Assembly: GCA_964016985.1 (NCBI GenBank)
Contig: OZ024823.1
Span: 23,753,320 to 23,817,319, forward strand
DNA: 64,000 bases
DNA from: Anodontia alba
Taxonomy: Eukaryota; Mollusca; Bivalvia; Lucinida; Lucinidae
Direction of reading: 5' to 3'
The notes below the pieces were generated by a model. That model was given only the letters and a program-made list of their open reading frames with translations. It did not search any database and had not been told where the DNA came from. The position numbers and the translations under genes are program-made. Positions 33,189 through 43,938 of the stretch are shown in pieces; within the stretch, counting starts at the first letter, position 1; each line of letters begins with the position of its first letter.

Positions 33189-33596
33189 TTGGGCGCACAT
33201 GTCAGAAGGTACGTTTTCTCACGCTGCTGTTTATATTATGCGAACGATTTTTTCCGCTTAGCTTTGTTAAATCTGTAAGGTACATGTTAAAGGACCAGGA
33301 ACCTGATTATGTCCTATAGGCGTCCATTATAGCATTTGACTGAATTCTGGCCCCACAATATTCCTTGACTTCCAAATTTGGTCTCGAATTAAAGGTTAAA
33401 TAAAAACTAACCTGACACTCCTTCTATTGGAAATGGACCTGTCCAAGGATTTGAGGTAGGCGAGTCCACCCGGCATAAATGGGTTAATGAGCCATATAGT
33501 ATAAACATGCAGAAGTTGGCTGTACACCAGACTAGTTGCAACAATTTTATGGACTGTTATGTGTAATGTTTGGCAACTAGATATACGAAACCCTAT

Positions 33597-33833
33597 TAAC
33601 CCTTAAACTGCCAGTCAAAACAATTGTCGTCTGCTTTGTCATCTGCTTGTGACTTTAAAGTCATTTTTGCAAACCGTGTGGACCCAGATCAGACTGCTCC
33701 TCTAGGAGCAGTCTGATCAGGGTCCACATGTTTGCTTAATGCAAAAATAGGTTTGAAACGTTTGCAAGAATATTCAGCAAACGACATAGACGACATTTTC
33801 AGATGTAGGTTTTCTTGCCATTTCAAGGTTTAA
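33597..33833. mobile_element. TIR element with K2 hairpin (GACTGCTCC stem)
   Basis: Ends TTAACCCTTAAACTGCCA and TGCCATTTCAAGGTTTAA. The core at 33681-33727 reads GTGGACCCAGATCA, the stem GACTGCTCC/GGAGCAGTC, then TGATCAGGGTCCAC. An F2 fragment abuts at 33830-33900. Confidence 0.78.
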
Positions 33834-34017
33834 CGCTTAGCATGATGTGGGAAAAAAATCAGCAGACGATATTTGGAAGGGATCTCTTAGCATGTCTTGT
33901 CATTTCTTTACCCTTGAACACATGTACCCTCATTTTGCTGGAAAATAAAGAAAAGACTACAAATGCATCCAAAGGACACGGATGCCCCTGCCTGAAAAAA
34001 AAATAAATAAATGCAAA

Positions 34018-34101
34018 TTGATACGCCGGACGGAGATGGACGGACAGGTGTTATACTATATGCCCTTTCCACCATTCTTCGAATGGAGGGGGCATAAAAA
34101 A
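34018..34101 (-). mobile_element. Head fragment of a CCGT-type non-autonomous element
   Basis: The minus strand reads TTATGCCCCCTCCATTCGAA, then GGAAAGGGCATATAG and CCTGTCCGTCCATCTCCG, the same layout as the heads at 10350 and 39853. No array follows. Confidence 0.5.
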
Positions 34102-34615
34102 CGAGCCTTATCACTTCTGATTTTCAGCCACACTAAAACTACCATCGACTAATTCAAATTTAGCGTACAACTAAATAAAATGTATTTTATGTAAACTGAC
34201 ATTAATTCAAACAGTTCCGTCTATTATTTTCTAATCGGAGTCAAGCTTTTTATGATAATAGTCCTAAGTTTCCGTATACTTTTATCTGGCTCTACTCTTC
34301 ACAAACATGTGATTTTGTATGGTGGGGTGGTGGGCGTTTGTTCTTCTTTATCATGACTTTCAAGCAGGTACAGTGACTTTAATCAAATTGTCTTGTGTAT
34401 TCAAATGGAGGGATCGAGCAGGATTTGTAATTGTTGTTGTTGTTGTTGTTTGTTTGTTTGTTTGTTTTATATTTTGTAGGTTTGTTTTTCATGAATAAAA
34501 TGCTCGTCCCGACGAAGTTTCTTTAAAAAAAAAAAAGAAAACTTCCTTGGGACCAGCAAATGTTAATGAATGAAAAACAAACACGTTTCAATGTCAGTTC
34601 AATGTAACGCGCACA
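34102..34615. other. No gene; short GTT/GTTT microsatellite
   Basis: 34430-34465 is TTG then TTTG repeats. The rest is paralogous block B and unassigned AT-rich sequence. Confidence 0.4.
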
Positions 34616-34740
34616 GAATAGAATAGAATTTATTCACCAGTCATCTGCATGAAAACCACATTAAAAATGTAATCTGTGTTATAAGATCTTCAAAATAGAG
34701 CAACTAAAGCTAGATTCTGATCTTGTAAAACAAACAACAA
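34616..34740 (-). mobile_element. Possible retroposon 3' end
   Basis: On the minus strand the fragment ends GTGAATAAATTCTATTCTAT, a polyadenylation signal followed by a short TTCTA repeat, as at the 3' ends of some LINEs and SINEs. No coding part is seen. Confidence 0.35.
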
Positions 34741-34748
34741 AGCGCATA

Positions 34749-34971
34749 TACCGTAATAACCCTAAGTATTGGGACATCTTATCAACTTACCATACATGTA
34801 CTTGTCCTAGGATTTGAAATTGTCCAGTCTATTACCTGATATGTCTAAAATATTGCTGTGTGTATGGCAAACTGTGTAGACCCTGATCAGACGCCGCGTT
34901 CTGCGGCGTCTGATCTAGGTCTACACTGTTTACAAAGGCTTATCTGTCCCATACTAACGGTTATTACGGTA
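34749..34971. mobile_element. TIR element with K2 hairpin (GACGCCGCG stem)
   Basis: TIR TACCGTAATAACC / GGTTATTACGGTA, extended by GTATTGGGAC / GTCCCATAC. The core reads ACTGTGTAGACCCTGATCA, the stem GACGCCGCG...CGGCGTC, then GATCTAGGTCTACACTGT. Confidence 0.85.
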
Positions 34972-35149
34972 AGATTTAAATATTAGATGGGCAAATCTAA
35001 AACTAAACCTACACTCCACGCCCACTGCGTCATTGAAAACATGAGTGATCGCAAGCTTCTTCTGACAAGGATCACTTCAAGACAGGTACATGTATAAACG
35101 CTGGTGTTACTGAATTTTCTGGCCTGGGACTATAAGGCTCAGCCGTTAT

Positions 35150-36181
35150 CTAATATGAATTTAATAGGTGCTACCTATATCCGTGCGTCCAAATTATCAT
35201 CACATACTTCATAGGTGGGTTGGCCAGATCTAACTGAATTGATTTCCGATCACGCTTGATTTTTGAATCCACTGCATGAATTGCTATATAACATCCAAGT
35301 CAACAATATTTCAGTAGTTTAGAGACATTGCCTCTAAATTTGTGGGACTTTTACCCGACCCGATCACATGAATTCGGGTCCTGCTTAGTTACTAGCAGCT
35401 CTGCCATGGAGGCTTTAGGCAGCCCATCTATTTCGAGGGCCCCGATGGGCGGGGACCATGCTTTCCGAAAACTAGTGTATGCCGGTAACAGGCACAACGA
35501 CATACACTATCGTTCGCTACTTGAAATCCATTTTACTCCTTCAGGATTTTTCCTAAAGACTTTTGACCGTTTGTGCGTTTTTGTCTTTGTTTCTTTTTTT
35601 CTGTTTTTTTTTTTTTTTTTTTGAGTCTACACATTATGAAAAGCGGAAAAAGAAACAACATAAAAATAACAATTTAGATGATTTACAAACCGGTCGAACA
35701 AACACATTAATTGTGTCGAAGGTTTTCAGATTATCACGTGAAAAGAGCGTACAGTCTATGTGTTATCAAAACATCTACATCAAAGTGTACCTTACGCACA
35801 AAACGAATCATGCTTAGCTTTTAGAGAGACTGAGAATGGATAGAAATAAAATTCGAAGTGGAGACAAAATTCAAAATGGCGGCGATCACAAATTTTGTAG
35901 GCTGACGTCATGAGTCGAGTGCTTCATCCCCCCTCCCCCCTCACCCCCTGCAATTGGGCGTTATTTGCTGTTTTGTTGCTATTGTCGGCACGGCCGCCGT
36001 GTCAATAGTCTCTGCCAAATCACGGAACGCTTATTGTTTTTCAGGATAAGTCCCGAACCACCCAAGCGTTTATTTGGACCAGTATATTTGTGATCACACA
36101 CATCACGGGTCACATAGTTAGTCTATAGTAGTGCATCTGTACGCCGAACCGCTTTTCGGTTCGGTTTGGACGCACTTATGA
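35150..36181. mobile_element. F12 element, ~1 kb, copy 1
   Basis: Aligns almost throughout with 44310-45371. The left end carries ATTTAATAGGTGCTACCTAT and GTGCGTCCAAATTA, the right end TTGGACGCACTTAT: short inverted termini. A hairpin GAACCGCTTTTCGGTTC sits just inside the right end (36148-36164). No transposase frame was found. A T20 run lies at 35603-35622. Confidence 0.8.
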
Positions 36182-36226
36182 CAAAAGAGTCCCGCTCAAA
36201 GCTGCCAGTGGGCACGAAGGGTGTTT

Positions 36227-36227
<1 letters not shown>

Positions 36228-36260
<33 letters not shown>
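36228..36260. repeat. Poly-T tract
   Basis: About 32 consecutive T. If read as minus-strand poly-A it could mark a retroposed 3' end, but no body is recognised beside it. Confidence 0.9.
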
Positions 36261-36540
36261 CATTCATTATTCTGCATGAACAGAGTCGGTCAAAAGGAGT
36301 CAAACTTTTTCTCTTTTGTTTTGTTCTGCGTTTCCAAAGGATTCTTACTTCGGAATATTTGTTCTGCATGTTTGTTATTTGACCACCAGTTTGAGAGACA
36401 ATGTCCAACCATTTGTCAACTGGGTTTGTTCAAATATTAGAAACAGTACGGTAAGAAGTTAAAGTATCCGAATATAAGGATAATTATGAAAATCATTATG
36501 ATTCAAAGAACAGTACAATTTGGAAGTGCATGTATTATTT

Positions 36541-36732
36541 CTATTCTGACCTGTCTTTATCTGTACTTTGTGAGCTGGCAAACCAAAGTACGATCCCGGC
36601 CTTGATGTTGTCTTTCAATCTTTTATTCCGCCTGCCCATTCCTGTTGCCCGCCCTCCCTGGACTATTTTCCTTGCATATTTTTGCCTTGTCAGAGCAACG
36701 TGAAATGTGACAGTACTGGCTGAGGAGTCATT
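36541..36732 (-). pseudogene. LINE C-terminal remnant
   Basis: The minus-strand frame reads VQGGRATGMGRRNKRLKDNI and then SSQSTDKDRSE before a stop. The Gly/Arg-rich stretch followed by a KDNIK-like phrase resembles the C terminus of a common animal LINE polyprotein. It is cut on its 5' side by the F1 half-element at 36734. Confidence 0.4.
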
Positions 36733-36733
36733 A

Positions 36734-36854
36734 CCCACAATCCATGATTTTGAGCAGAAATAAGAAAATAATGTATACCCCTGTAAACCCCAGTTTTACT
36801 ATATAAAAGTGGGGTTTCATGGGGTCAAAATTATATAGGTATGTTTTCGTGATG
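36734..36854 (+). mobile_element. F1 half-element
   Basis: Starts in the right arm of the core palindrome (CCCACAATCCATG) and continues to GTTTTCGTGATG. The left half is missing, as at 6866. Confidence 0.88.
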
Positions 36855-36984
36855 AAAGCCGATGACTTATCAGCTGATTCGTTTTGCCAGAGCATGTAGT
36901 CATGTCGTGACTTTAACCCATTTTGCCTACTTCTATCGTTGGGCATGTTCATTCTGCGGTTTATTCCATAGCAACAGATAAGGC

Positions 36985-37140
36985 GCTTTTTTCATCCGAA
37001 AAATGCTGATATCTTTCTTATTTCTCGACGAATGCATATGTTGTGGGTACTCATTAGAAGCGCCTCGCCGAGGCGCTTCTAATGAGTACCCACAACATAT
37101 GCATTCGTCGAGAAATAAGAAAAATATTATGTGGATACCC
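36985..37140. mobile_element. Element with 103-bp perfect palindrome (K1 core variant)
   Basis: 37017-37119 is a perfect palindrome: two 51-bp arms around one central C. It starts CTTATTTCTCGACGAATGCA and holds TTGTGGGTACTCATTAGAAG then CGCCTCG. This is the K1 core of F1 with coordinated changes in both arms and different flanks. Outer ends are not clear. Confidence 0.9.
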
Positions 37141-37218
37141 CCTCCTATCTGTAGCTATGTCATTTGATTCATTCTGATCCTGGTCTAAACTGTTCGTTAT
37201 TGTCCCTGTTAAAGAACG

Positions 37219-37440
37219 TCAGGAATAAGCGTGGCCGCGTTTTCGTTTCTTGACCAAAGCGTCTCGGATTCGTTTGCGTTCTACCTCATTGGTGATGTGA
37301 TCTAAGTACGAGACTTTCAGAAGTTTCAGTAGCCCCTCTTTTCCAAGGCCTGGATTCTTTTCTCGAGTTAGGCCCATGTCAACAGTCGTCCCATAGAGTA
37401 AAGGTGTACCTGAACTTAAAGTCTGAAATGTTAACGCAGG
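37219..37440 (-). pseudogene. LINE remnant upstream of the C terminus
   Basis: The minus-strand frame reads LLKVSYLDHITNEVERKRI followed by VKKRKRGHAYS and a stop. The SYLDHITNE phrase is familiar from the post-RT region of animal LINEs. It probably belongs to the same insertion as 36541-36732, split by later elements. Family assignment is from memory. Confidence 0.4.
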
Positions 37441-37612
37441 AATTGATGTATTTAAAGTCAACTAAACTGAATAATTTTGTGTTTGTTTCGAATTCAATAT
37501 CTAAATATACTTAATTTGTTTCGTCGTCGAAATTCAGCTTTTATGTGAAAGGCCAAAATATGCTATGCAAGTCTCAGCCCTAAAAATTAAGGTTGATCTT
37601 AAGAGTTTAGGA
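37426..37612. mobile_element. Truncated relative of the 26602 TIR element
   Basis: Shares TTTAAAGTCAAYTAAA, TTTTATGTGAAAG.CCAAAAT and AAGTTAAGGTTGATCTTAAG-type words with 26690-26840. The left TIR is absent. Confidence 0.55.
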
Positions 37613-37669
37613 AGGTCGCTATAACCAAAACGCGCACGAGCTCGGGATTTGAAAAGAGATGATTTGTTT

Positions 37670-37780
37670 TTCTATACAAGCCGCGCCATGCGAGAACGTG
37701 TCTTCGGGCATATGCAGACAGCGAAGGCCAAATCAGTCTACACATGCGCGCGGTCTGATCAGAATCTTCGTTACTAATAG
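37670..37780. repeat. F3-type hairpin fragment
   Basis: GCATATGCAGACAGCGAAGG ... GCGCGCGGTCTGATCAGAAT: one degraded hairpin directly downstream of the Penelope-like element's 3' side. Confidence 0.55.
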
Positions 37781-39740
37781 AATAATTGGGTACTACATAA
37801 TATAGCAATTAAGAGCAGAAAAGGGAAATTAACTATATCAAAATCAAAATCGTCCCGTTTATCATAAATTTTGGTGGAAACTGTACCATTAGATATACAT
37901 AGATTCAAATCCAGAAAAGGTGCCTCGGTATCGGAAGAATTTGCGCTATTTAATTGGAGTTCTGTAGGGTATATCCGGTCCACCATTTGGTCAAAGTAAA
38001 TATTGTCAATATCTAATAAATCATCAAGGTATCTTGAAGTTGAACTGAAAGCCTCAATAATGTCAGCCTGATTTTCATTTGAGAGAGACTTCATGAAATC
38101 TCTCTCATAACAAAAAAAAGAAATAAATCTGCAACAAGAGGAGCACAATTAGTTCCCGTCGGAATACCAATAGTTTGACTATAAAGTTTAGTTCCAAATC
38201 TCATAAAAATGTTATCCAAAAGATAAACAAGGGCATCACAGACTTTTTGACACGACCATAAATTGTGATTATTATACACATCAGAAGTGAAAAAAGCACA
38301 TGCTTCGTTGCAAGTCAAATATTGGGTATTCTCCCGAATAAACGTTCGGTTAATTAAATCAATAAGTTTATCTTTTATAAAATGATGAGGTAACGTAGTA
38401 TACAATGTAGAAAAATCATATGTAGACAATTTAGAAGCCTGAAAGTTTTTAGATTTAAATTTATTGAGAACATCATTAGAATTTTTAATTGACCAAAAAT
38501 AGTTAATTCCGTCCCTATCGTAAACAGTATCATAGTATCTAATCCAATGTTTTTTAACAGCAGTAGGGCATGAAGTTAGCAGTTTGGACAAAACAGTAGT
38601 CGTACAAGAACTAGAATTAGCAATGGAACGTGCTTTACAAGGTCGTTTATGAAGTTTCGGTAATCAATATAACGTAGGAAGTCTGTCTTGCTTTTCTTTA
38701 ATACTCACTGCAAACTTGGCAGTAATATCGATAGAATGGGTATTGACAATAGATATCTCGTCAGTAGAAATCTGTTCATATGTTTTGGTACTACCAAGTT
38801 CTTGTTTTAGAGTATTGATATAATAAAGTCGTCACACAACAACAACATTATTAGCAGCTTTATCAGCTGGAGACAAAATATACTTCCTATGAAATTCTTG
38901 GATACCTTGTTTCAAATATCGAAAAGATAATTTAGGCTTAGGAGGGAGAAGATCAAGGTTATTAGACGGTAAAATAACACACGTTCATCAATGATCTTGA
39001 AAATCTTTAATTTCCAATTACTTAAAGCATTAGACTTAACATGCTCTCCTTTACACCAAGGCGTACAATAATCATTTAAAGCACTGGCAATTGTTTCCCG
39101 ACATTTATTAAAATCAATGTGGGCTGGGAACCTATATTTAGGTCCTTTTGAAATAACTGAACGGATTCGTGAATCAGTTATAATCTTCAAGTTACCAGTG
39201 ACAATATGACCCGCTGGTTGATAACAAAATTTAGAATCTTTACAATCTCAAGAATCAGGGGAACTAGTTTCAAGATCAAGATCAGAAACTAATTTATTGA
39301 AATTAAGTATAGTATTACGGATAGGTTTGTTATATTTATAACAAATATTAGGAGATTCCGTGTTTTCGAAATATAAAGGTATAGCTGATATCACATTATT
39401 ATCTCGAAATATGCTAGGTAAATCTATGAATTCAATACCTTTATTAATGAATGAAATTTTGATGAAGTGTCTAATGTGGTTAATTTCAGAATCAATGTAA
39501 GGACGAAGAGCATGTTGAGTATAACATCTAGTAAGGAGAGCTGCTTCATACAAATTATGTTTTCCATCATAAAATTTATTCGCCTCATCATCTAACTTAC
39601 GTAATGAAGAAACAGACAGTGAAGTTAGTTTAGAAAGCATTTGATGACGTCCAGAACTTAAGAGATTTAAATCAAAAAGAGATAAAACAGTTTTATGTTT
39701 TCGTTTAAAATTGCCGTTTTTGTGCTTACCATGAGACTCA
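37774..39740 (-). pseudogene. Penelope-like element polyprotein, broken
   Basis: Minus-strand pieces in order: an N-terminal region (39740-39248), then 39190-38912, RT fingers and palm (38591-38091) with STYDFSTLYTTLP and IGIPTGTNCAPLVADLFLF, then 38148-37774 with RYLDDLLDIDN (YLDD at 38020-38031) and TEAPFLDLNL. The GTNCAP and YLDD motifs with this spacing fit Penelope-like reverse transcriptases. The polymerase residues are intact, but frameshifts join every piece, and the C terminus, where a GIY-YIG nuclease would lie, is absent. The element is dead and 3'-truncated. Confidence 0.82.
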
Positions 39741-40560
39741 ACGTCAGAAAATATACCTATTGACATGTGCACCCAGTGAAGATTCAGATCAGCCTGTGCA
39801 TTTGGGCAGTCTGATCAGAATCTTCACTGGGCGCATTTCGATGTTCTTTTTTATACCCCGCTACACAATAGTGGCGGGGTATTATGGTTTCACGTTGGTC
39901 GTCCTTGTGTCCGTCTATCTGTCCATCCGTCGCACGTCCGTCCATCCGTCCGTTTTCCGTTTCCGGATGATAACTTGAGTAAACATCAATGGATTTTCAC
40001 CAAACTTGGTATGTGCATTGATATTGTGGATATCTGGTTTTGGATTGCTAATGGGCAAATTTCGTCAAATTTTTACGGAGTTATCTGCCCGAGAAACGCC
40101 CATATTTTCGTTTCCGGACTATAACTTGAGTAAATAACAAGGGATTTTCACCAAACTTGCTATATGTATTGATAATAAGGAGATCTGGTTCGGAATGTCT
40201 AATGGACAAATTTCGACAATTTTTCACGGAGTCATCTGCCCGAGACACGCCCATATTTTCATTTCTGGATGATAACTTGAGTAAATAACAAGGCCTTTTA
40301 ACGAAACTTGCTATATGCATTGATATTATCAAGATCTGGTTTAGGTTGTTATATCTGTCCCTCCGTCATTTTCTTTCCAGACATTTTCGCAACGATAACT
40401 TTAATACATAAACAAATAATTGCTATGGGGGGGTATTATATGCTTGCGGTGCTTTTATTTTCTTTCTTTCATGCGGTCATCGGATCGGACTACGCGAATG
40501 CGAAGGCTGATTTGAGTCTTCGTTGGGCGCATGCGTCAGAAGGTACGTTTTCTCACGATG
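39738..40560. mobile_element. F3 element hosting a CCGT-type element
   Basis: F3 left part 39738-39852 (ACGTCAGAAAATATACC; hairpin CAGTGAAGATTCAGATCAG with its partner) and right part about 40465-40560 (TTTCATGCGGTCATCGG ... GAAGGTACGTTTTCTCACG). Between them lies the insert 39853-40460. Confidence 0.75.
39853..40460 (+). mobile_element. Non-autonomous element with ~150-bp tandem units
   Basis: Head ATACCCCGCTACACAATAGT then GGCGGGGTATTATGG folds back; CCGTCGCACGTCCGTCCATC follows. ATAACTTGAGTAAA recurs at about 39970, 40120 and 40271 (period ~150). The right side ends near GGGGGGGTATTATATGC, an inverted echo of the head. Confidence 0.65.
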
Positions 40561-40891
40561 CGGGTATCACTAAAGTGATGTACGGGCGGGGGGGGGGGGG
40601 GAAGCAAAAATCACAAAACACTTGTGGAGCCCTTTCATATCTTTTTCCCTGCTATGCAGTTCACTGATCTGTTGAAAAGAGTGTTAAGTATAGAAGTAAT
40701 TTCTTAATCTTTGTGAGAGAATTCGACAACCGCACTTTTTGCATTTCTTGTCGGTTACTTATAGAAGAAGTAAGATTATCCTATTTTGTGTTAAGCAGGA
40801 CAAGAAAGTATAAAATGAGCAAAGGCGCAGCACAAGAAGACTTAGATCAACCTTCGCTGTCCGCCTGAAAACGCTTTGAATACCTGGCTAC

Positions 40892-40892
<1 letters not shown>

Positions 40893-40925
<33 letters not shown>

Positions 40926-41110
40926 TAATCGACTTTATTTATAGAGGGTAACACATTTAGTAATCTAGTTTTAATCTTCCATGTGGCCACTTTTTTCCTG
41001 GGCAGAAACCAGTACTAAGCAATGTAGAATAAGTCTCTTGCTCAAGGAAACAACACTTGCTGTTAGTGGGGATCGAACCCTAAGTGCATCACATTAGAGG
41101 GCAATTACAT
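40893..41110 (-). mobile_element. SINE-like retroposon
   Basis: Read on the minus strand: a tRNA-like B-box word (GGGTTCGATCCCC) near the 5' end, a middle part with GTTTCCTTGAGCAAGAGACT, then TACTGGTTTCTGCCCAGGAA, TCTATAAATAAAGTC and a tail of ATT repeats. This order (B box, conserved middle, LINE-like 3' end, microsatellite tail) fits tRNA-derived SINEs. The A box is not clear, so the 5' end may be truncated. Confidence 0.6.
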
Positions 41111-42475
41111 TGAAAAAGAAGAGGTGGATCTCAACCGGAAATAAGTTAAGCTGGTTACTTATTTACTCACACTCACCCTCGTATTTCTACACAAATAATT
41201 ATTTTGGTACTTATTAGAAGGTTCTTGGCAGGGTATTTGTCACGTGATCGGACGAGCGTTGGGCACGGTGACGATGGACTAGACGCAATCACAAGCAATC
41301 AGAGGATAAACACAACACTTTGTAAAATCAAAACAAGCAAGTATTTAAAAAGTTAAAAAAAAAAACAAACTATAATTAAAAGTTCAAATTTCCATGTTCC
41401 AATTTCTATGTTCCGAAGCTTCCATAATCCACAGGTACTGTTAAACTTCATAATCTGAAAAAACTATTTAATTATATTTCCATAATTAAATATAATACAA
41501 ATTTGAAGTAATTACGTAACTGTCCACGGATGTATCCTTCGTGATATTTCCGGTTATCACTAACACTTGTTCCTATAGAACTTTGAACAAAACTTGCCGG
41601 AAAACATTTGATGGTCAATCATAGTGACGATAACAGTGGTGAAACAGATACATAAACGGATACGGATACGGATACGGGACCTGAAAATAAGTATCATGTC
41701 CTAGAACTCTCGATATCAAACATGACAAGATATTTCCTTATTAATTTCCACTAGATATACAGAGTGTGTACGCCAAATGTTATAAATGCGACAAGTCCGT
41801 TGCAATTGATTATTATATAGCAAAATCAGATCCTAAAAATAATATTCACAAGAATACCGTGATAGTCAAGATTTAAAATAACCTGTTCGATTGTCCGAAC
41901 GGTGCAAAGTTTCACACAGCAACTGCTAAAACTATGAAGTAAAAAACATTTTTCTCTCGGAACGCTACAAAACTGCAAAATTACGACAGAAAATTGTCTC
42001 CCCTTTCAAAAGATAGCCTTGAGACGAAAATCAATCCCAGAACAGTGAAGATATTGATCACCAAACCTAGGTTCACTCGGAATATATAGTGTTCTGGTAA
42101 CCGCTCAAGTATATAGACGTGAATAATCAAATACACCCTCAGCATAACTGTCTCGTGATTACCGTAACACCGTAACTTGAAAGCTGAAGTGTACCTACTT
42201 GCTTAAAAAGTAAAACTGTCATCATAATCAGCGCTCCAGTTACAAATGCATTAATCTAACCTGGTTAATAAAAATCGATACAAACTTCTTTTTATACTAT
42301 GTACATGTAAAATATATTCAAGATAAAACAGGGACGTGACAGTATTGTTAATGAATGCCCACAAATACATTTTCAAGAAGAAGTAATAATACGTCAGTTA
42401 TGTGACAACAAATGTATTACCTAGAACTGCAGTATTTGAGGAAATACCCTTATTTGTCATCAGCTGCTCACTCAT
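41111..42475. other. No gene or repeat recognised
   Basis: A 1.3-kb AT-rich stretch without any family I can match to the rest of the window. Short tandem GGATAC occurs at about 41656-41674. It has no long frame and no convincing splice pair. It is one of the larger apparently single-copy blocks. Confidence 0.4.
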
Positions 42476-42559
42476 TTATAAAGTAAACCATGGGCCAGGA
42501 TGTAATATTTGGTTTAAATTAGAAATATGTTTGTAAAACACAATGTCCCGAGTTATACG

Positions 42560-42660
42560 CTTGTCGCTACAAAACCCGGCACAGTGTCTGAGTTGATCGT
42601 CCACTTTGTTACCGGGAGTTTGTGCGTTCGATCCCCGGCTGAGACCTACCAAAGACTTAA
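42560..42660 (+). mobile_element. Possible tRNA-derived SINE fragment
   Basis: GTGCGTTCGATCCCCGGCTG resembles an RNA polymerase III B box. A matching A box, cloverleaf and tail are not convincing. Confidence 0.25.
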
Positions 42661-42786
42661 AAACTGGTAATAGCTGCTCTTTCATTTGGGGCGCAGCGTT
42701 ATTATGCGGGGTGATCATTAGTCATTAGTCATGGAAAAGACAGGGAAATTTTATTTTTCTTGGAGATCAATTATTTATGTATTACA

Positions 42787-42787
<1 letters not shown>

Positions 42788-42823
<36 letters not shown>
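42788..42823. repeat. Poly-T tract
   Basis: About 35 T in a row. Confidence 0.95.
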
Positions 42824-43286
42824 CAATTCAGTGCATAATTTTAATTCTCGTATACTGAAGATGAAACTGCACTGAAACTAACTGGTAAATACATATTGAA
42901 AACGGACAAAGAAGTGGTCCAAACAAAGTAATAATATGAAATCTCTCTAAAGTTACATCCTTGTCTGTTGTCACGACTAATGTTATAATATTAGTTGATG
43001 ATGAGAACTCCTACAGTGCACCAATGATAAGCGGAGTCCCTCCAGGCACTGTCCACGGTCCGCTGCTGTTTCTAATCTTTATCAACAACCTGCCACAGGC
43101 CATCAAGTCCAAAGTCTGCCTCTTCGCAGATGACTGCCTTGTGTACAGGGAACTAAATAGCTCCAAGCTCGATTGGAAGACACACGTGGATAGAATAATC
43201 AAGACGTCCGACAGTGTATATGTTTTTCTACGACACAACCTCAGAGTGACCAGACAACAAACAATGCCTACATTGCCATGCTTCGC

Positions 43287-43527
43287 TCCAAATGTTCAAA
43301 GCGTCGTTAGCTTAACGAGCTCGTTAAGGGTCATTTCGTTAACTGTTTTAGCGGATTCAATATACAATATTCTGATATTTTTTGCTGAAAAAATGTGAGT
43401 AGCTTTTGCACTGCAAAAGCTACTCACATTTTTTCAGCAAAAAATTTCAGCTTATTTGCGTATCACTCGATGTAAATTTTAACGAATCGTTAACTAACGA
43501 CGTCGTTAGCTTTGAACAACGGGGCCC
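43287..43527. mobile_element. F6 element nested in LINE
   Basis: Left AATGTTCAAAGCGTCGTTAG (decayed GGGCCC), right TTTGAACAACGGGGCCC. A central 60-bp foldback (AATGTGAGTAGCTTTTGCA and its complement) is almost perfect. Confidence 0.88.
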
Positions 43528-43739
43528 TGGAATACTGTTGCACAATATAAAACCCTTACAGAAAAAAAAACAGATCCAGAGAGTCGAAATGGTGCAATAT
43601 CTAGCAGCAAGATTCATAAAGAGACGATACAGAAACACCAGCTCTCTTATATCTATCCTTGATCATCTACCTCAACCTGGAAACACTCGACTGTAGACGA
43701 CTGAAACTACAACTTACATATTCTACAATGATTTAAATT

Positions 43740-43938
43740 AGCCAGCGGAATGTGCGCAAGTGAACACTCAGATCAGCCTGAACATCCACCCAGTCTGATC
43801 AGTCTCTGCTGTGCGCACAGTGGGTAGCTAAGGACCCAAGGGTTTTTCATGCGGACAGCAGACTCTGATCAGACTGGGCTGATCTGAGTCTTCGCTGTGT
43901 GCACATGCCATTTTGTTGGTTTTGTCATGCGCTGGCTC
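43740..43938. mobile_element. F5 element nested in LINE
   Basis: GCCAGCGGAATGTGCG at the left, GTCATGCGCTGGCTC at the right, with the two GATCAG hairpins of the copy at 30612. The first hairpin has lost bases. Confidence 0.85.

Larger units (their letters stand above)
32657..33232. mobile_element. F3 element hosting two nested elements
   Basis: F3 runs from CGTAACGTCAGAACGCATAC to GTCAGAAGGTACGTTTTCTC. It is interrupted by an F6 element (32759-32985) and an F7 element (33075-33188). With these removed the sequence follows the F3 copy at 63358-63606. Confidence 0.8.
33299..34270. repeat. Paralogous block, copy B (partner 26873-27610)
   Basis: The same ordered landmarks as copy A, interrupted here by 33405-33900 and 34018-34101. 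It lacks the two palindromic elements found in copy A. Confidence 0.7.

Noticed and set aside
40420..40667. Frame starting near 40420 whose first residues look like a signal peptide
   Set aside because: The hydrophobic start comes from the junction of a CCGT-type element and the rest is the F3 hairpin repeat, with no splice context.
42605..42625. tRNA gene suggested by a B-box word
   Set aside because: No cloverleaf, A box or acceptor stem could be paired; at most a SINE fragment.
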